Below are positions 1 to 5,135 of a DNA stretch of 5,997 nucleotides, in pieces. The notes under the pieces are model-generated. The model searched no databases and was not told the DNA's origin. It worked only from the letters and a program-made list of their open reading frames with translations. The stretch lies in NCBI GenBank assembly GCA_027296525.1, contig JAPUJA010000169.1:1-5997 (forward strand), read 5' to 3'. The position numbers and the translations under genes were made by a program. This DNA is from Pseudomonadota bacterium (GTDB lineage: Bacteria > Pseudomonadota > Alphaproteobacteria > UBA828 > JAPUJA01). Each line of letters opens with the position of its first letter. Within the stretch, counting starts at the first letter, position 1.

Positions 1-29
1 TCGTGCGCTTCGGCTACAGGGGAAAATAA
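1..29 (+). CDS. Possible C-terminal tail of an upstream gene (partial)
   Basis: Reading from base 3, the codons give VRFGYRGK and then a TAA stop at 27-29. Third positions are mostly G or C, as in the real genes nearby, so this may be the last residues of a gene that starts left of the window. A competing frame from base 2 stays open to a TGA at 56-58, and the frame of the next gene is open to the edge, so the choice is weak. Nothing about function can be said from eight residues. Confidence 0.25.
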
Positions 30-54
30 CGCCGGGGCGCCCCGTGTTTCGGCG
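30..54 (+). repeat. GC-rich inverted repeat upstream of the SDR gene
   Basis: A perfect 12-base palindrome, CGGGGCGCCCCG, sits at 33-44. It can fold as a 4-bp stem with a GCGC loop and is followed by TGTTT. A wider pair, CGCCG (30-34) and CGGCG (50-54), flanks it. If the upstream gene stops at 29, this could be a weak terminator; it could equally be an operator for the SDR gene. No clear promoter hexamers are visible in the 81 bases before that gene. Confidence 0.25.
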
Positions 55-63
55 CTGAACACA

Positions 64-75
64 GAGGAGAAGAGG
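64..75 (+). promoter_or_regulatory. Ribosome binding site deciding the SDR start
   Basis: A purine run holds GAGGAG (64-69) and AGAGG (71-75). AGAGG ends six bases before the ATG at 82, a good spacing. The reading frame is open back to the left edge but has no ATG, GTG or TTG upstream, so this site and the alignment of the Rossmann fold to residue 1 fix the start at 82. Confidence 0.6.
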
Positions 76-81
76 TCCGAA

Positions 82-831
82 ATGGAATTCTCGGGAAAGA
101 GCGCGTTCGTGACGGGCGGCGGCGGTGGCATGGGGCTCAACATCGCCCAGGACCTGCTGCGGGGCGGCGCCAATGTGACGCTTTTTGATCTCAAGCCAGC
201 GCCCGCCGGGCTCGACGAGGGGCCGGGCAAGGCCACCTATGTGCAAGGGGATCTGACCGATGAGCCCCGTGTCGGAAAGGCCATGGCGCAAACCTTCGAC
301 GCCAACGGGCGGCTCGACTATCTCGTGAACGCGGCCGGCGTGCTCCTGCTCGGTCAGGACAAGTCGCTCGTCGAGATCGACCTCGATCTCTGGGACCGGG
401 TGCTCGTGATCGATTTGAAATCTATGGTGCACACCGTGCGTCACGCCGTCCCGCTGATGCGTAAGAACGGCGGCGGTGCGATGGTTCACTTCTCGAGCGT
501 GCAATGTCTTCGGGGCGACGATCAGCCGCAGGACGGCTACCAGGCGTCCAAGGCCGCAATGGTCGCGCTCTCGAAATCGATCGCCATCCAGTTCGCCGCC
601 GACTACATCCGCTCAAACGTGATCTATCCGGGGCCGACGATGACCCCCATGCAGGCGCGCTGGGAGAACAACCCCGAAGCCCAGGCCGCGGTGGCGGGCC
701 GTGTGCCGCTCGGGCGCATCGGCACGTCTCAGGACATGTCGAATGCCTGTCTCTTCCTGCTCTCGGAGAAGGCGTCGTTTATCACGGGCACCGAGCTGAT
801 CGTCGACGGCGGGGTCATGGCGAAGCCCTAG
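82..831 (+). CDS. Short-chain dehydrogenase/reductase (SDR family, classical type)
   Basis: The product is a 249-residue cytoplasmic NAD(P)-dependent oxidoreductase of classical SDR length. The dinucleotide-binding motif TGGGGGMG is at residues 11-18. Asp36 closes the second beta strand (LFDL), which in this family favours NAD(H) over NADP(H). GDL follows at 56-58, NAAG at 83-86, the catalytic Ser at about 139, and YQASK at 153-157 gives the Tyr/Lys pair. The PG motif is at 183-184 and the C-terminus carries the usual VDGG. An oddity is that the catalytic Asn of the Asn-Ser-Tyr-Lys tetrad, normally in a 'VNLKG' context, is Asp111 here (VIDLKS). The fold is certain but the substrate is not; SDRs act on many alcohols, ketones and acyl-CoA intermediates. 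The downstream transporter on the same strand is 111 bases away, and a functional link is only possible. Confidence 0.93.
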   Translation: MEFSGKSAFVTGGGGGMGLNIAQDLLRGGANVTLFDLKPAPAGLDEGPGKATYVQGDLTDEPRVGKAMAQTFDANGRLDYLVNAAGVLLLGQDKSLVEIDLDLWDRVLVIDLKSMVHTVRHAVPLMRKNGGGAMVHFSSVQCLRGDDQPQDGYQASKAAMVALSKSIAIQFAADYIRSNVIYPGPTMTPMQARWENNPEAQAAVAGRVPLGRIGTSQDMSNACLFLLSEKASFITGTELIVDGGVMAKP

Positions 832-856
832 GCAACCTTCCGTGAGGAAGAGGCGT

Positions 857-901
857 CGAGCTTTTCTGGTTTCGCGCCGCGAACTGGTCTAAAAGCCCTC
901 G
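857..901 (+). repeat. Interrupted inverted repeat between SDR and transporter genes
   Basis: CGAGCTTTT (857-865) pairs with AAAAG (891-895) plus CTCG (898-901) across a CC bulge, giving nine pairs. After an asymmetric internal loop, TTCG (871-874) pairs with CGAA (880-883) around a 5-base loop. The internal loop carries a direct repeat CTGGT on each side (866-870 and 884-888). No T-run follows, so a standard intrinsic terminator is unlikely. It could be a processing or leader structure, or an operator. A smaller CTTCC-gtga-GGAAG hairpin (837-850) lies directly after the SDR stop. Confidence 0.35.
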
Positions 902-927
902 AGCGTTCGAGGAGACGAGACCCAGCC

Positions 928-933
928 GGGGAT
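928..933 (+). promoter_or_regulatory. Probable ribosome binding site of the SLC13-type transporter
   Basis: GGGGAT ends nine bases before the ATG at 943. The same GGGGAT lies nine bases upstream of the diiron-protein start on the other strand, which supports both start choices. No in-frame ATG, GTG or TTG occurs between here and about 859, so 943 is the only reasonable start. Confidence 0.4.
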
Positions 934-942
934 GTCGCAGCC

Positions 943-2727
943 ATGACGAACGGGCAGATCATCATATTCGCCATTCTGGGCGGTGTGCTCGTGTTCTTTG
1001 TGTGGGGCAGGTGGCGTTACGATCTCACCGCGTTCACCGCCTTGCTCGTCGGCGTGCTCACCGGCGTGGTGCCGATGGAGGAGGCTTTTCGGGGCTTCGG
1101 CCATCCCGCCGTGATCACCGTCGCGGCGGTGCTCGTGATCAGCCGCGCGCTCTCGAATTCGGGCGCGGTCGACCTCGTGGCGCGCTTCGTCGCCCCGGCC
1201 ACCGAGCGGCACGCGGTGGCCCATATCGGCGCCCTTGGCGCCCTCGCGGCCGGGTTGTCCGCCTTCATGAACAATGTCGGCGCGCTCGCGCTTCTGCTGC
1301 CGGTCGCGCTCCGCTCGGCGGCGAAGACGGGCCGTTCGCCCGCCGTGATCCTCATGCCTCTTTCCTTCGCGTCGATCCTGGGCGGACTCGCGACCCTCAT
1401 CGGCACGCCGCCCAACATCATCGTCGCGACATATCGTGCCGAGGTCGAGGGCGAGGCCTTCGGCATGTTCGATTTCACGCCGGTCGGCGGTGTCGTCGCC
1501 CTCGCCGGGTTGCTCTTCGTGACGTTCATCGGCTGGCGCCTCATCCCGAAGGCGCGGCGCGAAAAGAAGTCGCCCGAAGAGCTTTTCGACATCGCCGACT
1601 ACGTCACGGAGGCGCGCGTGCCCGAGGGATCGTCGATCCTGGGGCAATCGCTCGGTGAGGCCGAGAACATGGCGGAGAAACAGGAGGCCACGATCATCGG
1701 TCTTATCCGCGGCGAACGGCGCTTGTTTGGGCCAAACCGGCGCTGGCGCATCAAGACCGGTGATGTGCTGGTGATCGAGGCGCCACCGGAAGCCATCGAC
1801 AAGGTGGTCACCGCCATGGGACTCGAGCTCGTGGGCAGTGATGAAGACATCTTGAAGGACCTCAAATCCGAGGACTGGACGTTGATGGAGGTCGTCGTGA
1901 CGCCTCGCTCGCGCATCGAGCGGCGCACCGCGGGCGGCCTTCACCTGCGCAGCCGCTATGGGGTCAATCTTCTCGCCGTCTCGCGCGAGGGACGGCCCGT
2001 GCGCAGCCGTCTGAAGTCCTTCCGCTTCCGGGCCGGCGATGTCCTCCTGCTTCAAGGAAATAAGAACGAAATGCCTGAAATCGTTGGCGAACTCGGCTGC
2101 CTTCCACTGGCCGAACGTCACTTGCAGCTCGGCAGGCGGAAATGGATCTGGGTTTCGATCGCGATCTTCGCGGTCGCGGTGTTGGGCGCCACCTTCGGGC
2201 TCATCACGCCCGCCATTGCGCTCGCCGTCGCGGTCGCCGCGCTCGTTCTTCTCAATATCGTCTCGCCCGAGGAGGCTTACCGTTCGGTCGACTGGAGCGT
2301 CATCATCCTGCTGGGCGCGATGATCCCGATCGGCGGCGCCATGGTCGCGACAGGCGCGACCGAGCTCATCGCCTCCGCCATCCACGATATCGCCGGCGGC
2401 GTTTCTCCGGTCGTCGTCCTGGTGCTGCTTCTCATCGTCACCATGACGCTATCGGACGTCATCAATAACGCGGCAACCGCCGTGGTCATGGCGCCCATTG
2501 CCGTCGGTATCGCCGCCGAGATGGGGGCGAGCCCCGATCCCTTTCTCATGGCCGTGGCGGTCGGTGCGTCCTGCGCCTTCCTCACGCCGATCGGCCATCA
2601 GAACAACATGCTGATCATGGGGCCCGGCGGCTACCGGTTCGGCGACTACTGGCGGATGGGGCTCCCCCTCGAGCTCGTGGTCGTCGCCGTGGCGACCCCT
2701 CTGATCCTGCTCATCTGGCCGTTTTAA
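943..2727 (+). CDS. SLC13/DASS-family anion transporter with two RCK_C (TrkA_C) domains
   Basis: This 594-residue inner-membrane protein has two membrane halves (about 4-200 and 402-592) separated by a soluble segment of about 200 residues. The N-half has hydrophobic helices at about 4-22, 27-44, 55-72, 93-125, 135-162 and 180-200, with the re-entrant signature FMNNVG (108-113) and GTPPN (154-158). The C-half repeats this pattern with SDVINNAATAVV (504-515) and TPIGHQNN (548-555), then GPGGYRFGDYWRMGLPL, the hallmark C-terminal SLC13 motif. The soluble part resembles two consecutive RCK_C domains (about 215-298 and 310-385), each ending in a strand-rich GDVL(V/L)(I/L) segment; in other transporters such domains bind small regulatory ligands. 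Family members carry sulfate, di- or tricarboxylates or other anions, usually coupled to sodium; the substrate here cannot be read from sequence. A GC-rich hairpin follows the stop. Confidence 0.92.
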   Translation: MTNGQIIIFAILGGVLVFFVWGRWRYDLTAFTALLVGVLTGVVPMEEAFRGFGHPAVITVAAVLVISRALSNSGAVDLVARFVAPATERHAVAHIGALGALAAGLSAFMNNVGALALLLPVALRSAAKTGRSPAVILMPLSFASILGGLATLIGTPPNIIVATYRAEVEGEAFGMFDFTPVGGVVALAGLLFVTFIGWRLIPKARREKKSPEELFDIADYVTEARVPEGSSILGQSLGEAENMAEKQEATIIGLIRGERRLFGPNRRWRIKTGDVLVIEAPPEAIDKVVTAMGLELVGSDEDILKDLKSEDWTLMEVVVTPRSRIERRTAGGLHLRSRYGVNLLAVSREGRPVRSRLKSFRFRAGDVLLLQGNKNEMPEIVGELGCLPLAERHLQLGRRKWIWVSIAIFAVAVLGATFGLITPAIALAVAVAALVLLNIVSPEEAYRSVDWSVIILLGAMIPIGGAMVATGATELIASAIHDIAGGVSPVVVLVLLLIVTMTLSDVINNAATAVVMAPIAVGIAAEMGASPDPFLMAVAVGASCAFLTPIGHQNNMLIMGPGGYRFGDYWRMGLPLELVVVAVATPLILLIWPF

Positions 2728-2760
2728 CGGCGCGTCCGCCAGCGCTTGAATCCGGGAAGG

Positions 2761-2777
2761 GTCCGCCTTGGGCGGGC
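2761..2777 (+). terminator. GC-rich stem-loop after the SLC13-type transporter
   Basis: GTCCGCC (2761-2767) pairs with GGCGGGC (2771-2777) around a TTG loop, seven pairs including one G-U wobble. It lies 33 bases after the transporter stop at 2727. No T-run follows, so termination would be inefficient or Rho-assisted. GTCCGCC also occurs at 2734-2740 and could pair with the same right arm. Confidence 0.35.
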
Positions 2778-2780
2778 CGC

Positions 2781-2794
2781 TTGACCTACGTCAA
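2781..2794 (+). promoter_or_regulatory. FNR/FixK/Anr-type operator in a convergent gap
   Basis: TTGAC (2781-2785) and GTCAA (2790-2794) form a perfect inverted repeat with a CTAC spacer; flanking C2780 and G2795 extend the symmetry. This matches the TTGAY-N4-RTCAA operator of the CRP/FNR superfamily (FNR, FnrL, Anr, FixK, Dnr), which respond to low oxygen or nitrogen oxides. The site is intergenic. It is placed to drive rightward transcription, with a -10-like TAGAGT at 2818-2823. It is too far from, and on the wrong side of, every large gene here to control their starts. Confidence 0.55.
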
Positions 2795-2817
2795 GGAAGC
2801 GCCTCCCGGGATCGGCG

Positions 2818-2823
2818 TAGAGT
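2818..2823 (+). promoter_or_regulatory. Candidate -10 element of the FNR-type promoter
   Basis: TAGAGT matches TATAAT at four of six positions, including the first two and the last. If it occupies about -12 to -7, transcription begins near 2829-2830 and the centre of the operator at 2787.5 falls about 42 bases upstream. That is the class II FNR-dependent geometry (centre near -41.5). The spacing was not used to find the operator, so it is fairly independent support. Confidence 0.4.
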
Positions 2824-2827
2824 GGTC

Positions 2828-2905
2828 GTGTCGGAGGGCGAAAAGAAGAACGTTTTGGGCAGCTTGCCCAGGAAGCTGCGCGAGCTCTGGCCGGCTCCGG
2901 ATTAG
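2828..2905 (+). CDS. Possible 25-residue small protein downstream of the FNR-type box
   Basis: An open frame runs from GTG at 2828 to TAG at 2903-2905. It would encode a hydrophilic, amphipathic peptide starting MSEGEKK, with LPRKLREL in the middle and ending WPAPD. It has no membrane segment and matches no family I recognise. Start choice is unclear. GTG 2828 almost coincides with the predicted transcription start (leaderless), GTG 2822 lies before it, and TTG 2855 follows a GGAGGG (2833-2838) but at a long 16-base spacing. The end overlaps the last codons of the convergent DMT transporter by four bases. The alternative is a noncoding RNA, since two hairpins lie inside. Confidence 0.3.
   Translation: MSEGEKKNVLGSLPRKLRELWPAPD
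2856..2879 (+). repeat. Two overlapping, mutually exclusive hairpins
   Basis: TGGGCA (2856-2861) pairs perfectly with TGCCCA (2865-2870) around GCT. Alternatively GCAGCTT (2859-2865) pairs perfectly with AAGCTGC (2873-2879) around seven bases. They share bases, so only one can form. On the minus strand, downstream of the DMT transporter stop, the same DNA forms a hairpin followed at a distance by GTTCTTCTTTT, so it may also help end that transcript. Confidence 0.4.
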
Positions 2906-3852
2906 GGCGTCCCGTGGTGGCGCGTGACGTGGTGGCGTGCCGTTCGGTTGATGAAGAAGATGCCGGCGAGCAGCAGGGCGAGCGCCGCCCAAATCCAGGC
3001 GCTGTGATGTTCGTTGAAGATCACCATGCCCCAGGCGACCCCTGACAATGTCTCGAGATAGGTGACCGTCGAGGCGAACACCGCGCCCGCGAGCCGGATC
3101 ATTTCGAGGAACACCCAGACGCCGACCGCGTTGATCGCGATCAGCCCGATGAGCGCCCAATCGCCACTATCCATCGGGCCTTCGAAGAACCACCAGCTAT
3201 CCGACGCGGCCATCACAGGCAGCATGAAGAGCGATGCGGTCGCGAGCGCCCCGCTCGAAATCTGCAACGACGTGCCGCCGACCGGCCAGAACCGCTCGAT
3301 GAGCACGTCCTGAACGGCGAAGAGAAGCGGGGTGCCAAAACAGATGAGAACCCAGATCACCATCGTGCGTGAGGGAAGGCTCGCCTCGGGCAGGACGATG
3401 AGGAGCACGCCGGCGAGCCCCAAGAGAAGGCCTGTAAGCCGAACCCAGTTGAAACGCTCCATCACGAGGGAGAGGGCGAGGAGATAGGTCAGGCCCGCCT
3501 CGAGGGTGACCGCGAGGCTCAGGATGCCCGCGGGAATCTTCGGTGCGACGAAGGCAAAGATCGCCCCCGGGATCGCGAAACCGAGGATGCCGAGGAGGAG
3601 ATACAGGCGAACATGCGGCCAGCCGATCTTCGGCGGGCGACGGCGAAGAAGCAAGATCAGCCCGAGAGCGAGGGCGGCCCCCGTCGTCTGCCAGAAGACG
3701 AAGGGGATGAAGGGTATGCCCGCCGTTGTTCCCATCTTGAAGAGGGAGTAGGCCAGGCCGTAGATCACCGCCCCCGTGAGCAGCAAGAAGAGCGGGAAAT
3801 GCCGGGACCGGGCAAAACGCCGACCGGCGGCGGTGGGAGCGGGCGAGGCCAT
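2902..3852 (-). CDS. EamA/DMT-superfamily transporter (RhaT/YdcZ-like permease type)
   Basis: This is a 316-residue inner-membrane protein of the drug/metabolite transporter superfamily, in the usual size range. About ten hydrophobic helices are visible near residues 20-38, 47-69, 83-103, 108-131, 138-155, 163-184, 198-215, 232-252, 257-278 and 284-302. They form two EamA repeats (about 25-154 and 167-301). The fourth helix is followed by ERFNWVRLTGLLLGLAGVLLI, typical of the end of an EamA repeat, and the second repeat has ETLSGVAWGMVIFNE. A basic N-terminal leader (RRFARSR) fits the positive-inside rule. The C-terminal tail is histidine-rich (RHHVTRHHG). The ATG at 3852 has no good ribosome binding site, but no other in-frame start lies upstream. 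It sits 78 bases after the diiron gene. Substrate is unknown; family members export amino acids and other metabolites. Confidence 0.9.
   Translation of the reverse strand: MASPAPTAAGRRFARSRHFPLFLLLTGAVIYGLAYSLFKMGTTAGIPFIPFVFWQTTGAALALGLILLLRRRPPKIGWPHVRLYLLLGILGFAIPGAIFAFVAPKIPAGILSLAVTLEAGLTYLLALSLVMERFNWVRLTGLLLGLAGVLLIVLPEASLPSRTMVIWVLICFGTPLLFAVQDVLIERFWPVGGTSLQISSGALATASLFMLPVMAASDSWWFFEGPMDSGDWALIGLIAINAVGVWVFLEMIRLAGAVFASTVTYLETLSGVAWGMVIFNEHHSAWIWAALALLLAGIFFINRTARHHVTRHHGTP
2913..2942 (-). repeat. 15-base tandem duplication in the DMT transporter tail
   Basis: The 10-base word CGTGGTGGCG (plus strand) occurs at 2913-2922 and again at 2928-2937, a period of 15 bases or five codons. 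It encodes RHHVT followed by RHHGT just before the C-terminus. It looks like a recent in-frame duplication in an unconstrained cytoplasmic tail. Confidence 0.5.
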
Positions 3853-3930
3853 GGGCGGGGACGATAACCCACACGCCCCCGCTCGGACGACTCGAAAACC
3901 CGTCGCCCTACTACGCCGCTCGCGCTCCGA

Positions 3931-5025
3931 TCAGAAGACGGGGACGATGTCGTCCAGGTCGAAGGTGATCGTCTTGCCGTCGATGTCGATCTCCGGGATC
4001 TCCGGGAATTCGACGCCGTAGCGTTCGACCAGGCCCTTCATCTTGAGGATCGCGGTGCGCCAGTTCTCGCGCCGTTCGTCGCGCCTCAGGACACCGAGCC
4101 CACCCTCGCGCGCGACGTCTTCCAGCATCCGATGGGCGGGCCCGAATTCGTCGGGGAGCTCCCAGAACTGATCGGGTGGCTCATAGAGAATGCCCGAGAG
4201 GAAGACATAACCGGCGCGCAACTGCTTCGTGATGATCTCCTTGTCTTCATCCGAAAGCTTGGGCAGCACCCCCTTGAACATCGTGAGGCAGATTCCCATA
4301 TGGCGCGCCTCGTCTTGCCCGACGTGGCGGAAGGCCTCCTTGAACACAGGGATCGTCGTTCTCTGATACATGCTGTGAAACAAACTGCTCGACGCCACCT
4401 CGCCCATGAGGAAGGAGGTGAAGAGGATCGGAAGCTCGTATTTGTGGATGCCCTTCTTGAAGCCATCCCAGTACCGAGCGCCGTTGTGGAAGTACCAGCG
4501 GATGTTGTGTTGCGCGAGCCGGCCCAAGGGCGTTTCCGGCTCATAGCCGAGAGGACCATCGGGGGTGAGCGCCTGGATCGCGCGTTTGCAGACCTCCTCG
4601 TGATTCACCTCATCGCGGGTGATCGAGAAGAAGCAGCGTCGGATCGGGTCTTCCTGGTGCGTTTCATAGGTGCGGATCATGGCCCGTGCGAAGACCGCCG
4701 GGCCCGAGCTGTCGAACACGGAGAGCAGCGAAAACCAGTAAGAGATGGCGTAACGTTGATCGAGCGTGAAATTCTCCGGCTTCAACGTCTCCCAGGGAAG
4801 CGTGTTGGGCGCCCATCCGGGATCGCGCGCGGCCTCATAGAGATCGAGGAGCTTCGGTGTTTCCGTGTGCCATTCGATGGGAAAGATGTTGTCTTCAGAA
4901 AAGGGCGGCGGGGGTTTGGAGTCGAAGAGAATCTTCTCGGGGTCGGGCATCTCGCCGGTGTCGCCCGGCGGCGCCTCGGCGCGTCGCGCCAACTCCTCAG
5001 CGCTCAGCTTCTTCTCGGATGGCAT
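3931..5025 (-). CDS. Ferritin-like diiron protein, probable oxygenase or oxidase
   Basis: The 364-residue soluble product shows the paired four-helix-bundle iron motif: E139-V-N-H142 and E239-A-R-H242, with Glu209 thirty residues before the second pair. This is the ligand pattern of diiron carboxylate proteins (ribonucleotide reductase R2, acyl-ACP desaturase, AurF, BoxB and PaaA relatives). The first-helix ligand is less clear; Asp105, 34 residues before E139, is the best candidate. The sequence does not resemble BoxB or PaaA closely enough to name it. A 90-residue Pro/acid-rich N-terminal region precedes the bundle, and a short strand-like tail (about 339-364, EIDIDGKTITFDLDD) follows it. 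The ATG at 5025 has GGGGAT nine bases upstream. It lies 110 bases downstream of a phenylacetate-CoA ligase gene on the same strand, so oxidation of an aromatic acid or its CoA ester is a reasonable guess, not shown. Confidence 0.8.
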   Translation of the reverse strand: MPSEKKLSAEELARRAEAPPGDTGEMPDPEKILFDSKPPPPFSEDNIFPIEWHTETPKLLDLYEAARDPGWAPNTLPWETLKPENFTLDQRYAISYWFSLLSVFDSSGPAVFARAMIRTYETHQEDPIRRCFFSITRDEVNHEEVCKRAIQALTPDGPLGYEPETPLGRLAQHNIRWYFHNGARYWDGFKKGIHKYELPILFTSFLMGEVASSSLFHSMYQRTTIPVFKEAFRHVGQDEARHMGICLTMFKGVLPKLSDEDKEIITKQLRAGYVFLSGILYEPPDQFWELPDEFGPAHRMLEDVAREGGLGVLRRDERRENWRTAILKMKGLVERYGVEFPEIPEIDIDGKTITFDLDDIVPVF

Positions 5026-5063
5026 TTTCTCAATCCCCGTGCGGGTGTACTTGGCCCAAAGGC

Positions 5064-5086
5064 CTGACGCCGGGAAACGGCATCAG
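5064..5086 (-). repeat. Stem-loop in the leader of the diiron gene
   Basis: On the minus-strand RNA, CUGAUGCC (5086-5079) pairs with GGCGUCAG (5071-5064) around a GUUUCCC loop. All eight positions pair, one as a U-G wobble. On the plus strand the same position is a mismatch, so the structure favours the diiron transcript. It ends 38 bases before the start codon. No T-run follows immediately, so it is more likely a leader or intercistronic element than a full terminator. Confidence 0.4.
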
Positions 5087-5113
5087 ACTAACCGGGCACC
5101 GTCAGAAGTTCAA
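5085..5113 (-). promoter_or_regulatory. Weak candidate promoter for the diiron gene
   Basis: On the minus strand, TTGAAC (5113-5108) and TAGTCT (5090-5085) are separated by 17 bases. They match the sigma-70 hexamers at four and three of six positions. The location in the 110-base gap after the ligase gene would allow separate expression of the diiron and DMT genes. The match is poor and may be chance. Confidence 0.18.
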
Positions 5114-5135
5114 TCAGCGTTCGGTTAATGCTTTC

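Noticed and set aside
185..195. TTGATCTCAAG inside the SDR gene as a second FNR-type box.
   Set aside because: Half-site spacing is two bases instead of six between TTGA and TCAA, and it lies within coding sequence.
864..893. A sigma-70-like promoter for the transporter gene using TCTAAA (888-893) as -10.
   Set aside because: The partner -35 region (around 865-870) matches only two of six positions.
889..2385. A 498-codon open frame on the minus strand opposite the SLC13-type transporter.
   Set aside because: Its product is dominated by Arg, Asp, Gly, Glu and His with no fold signature, as expected of the antisense of a GC-rich gene; the plus strand encodes clear SLC13 motifs throughout.
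4132..5067. A 311-codon open frame on the plus strand opposite the diiron gene.
   Set aside because: No recognisable domain, and the opposite strand carries the two ExxH motifs and a consistent full-length protein; treated as an antisense shadow.
5114..5135. AGCGTT-CGGTT-AATGCT hairpin followed by TTCTT just past the ligase stop, considered as a terminator.
   Set aside because: It pairs fully only on the plus strand, where no gene ends; on the ligase transcript it has a mismatch and no T-run.
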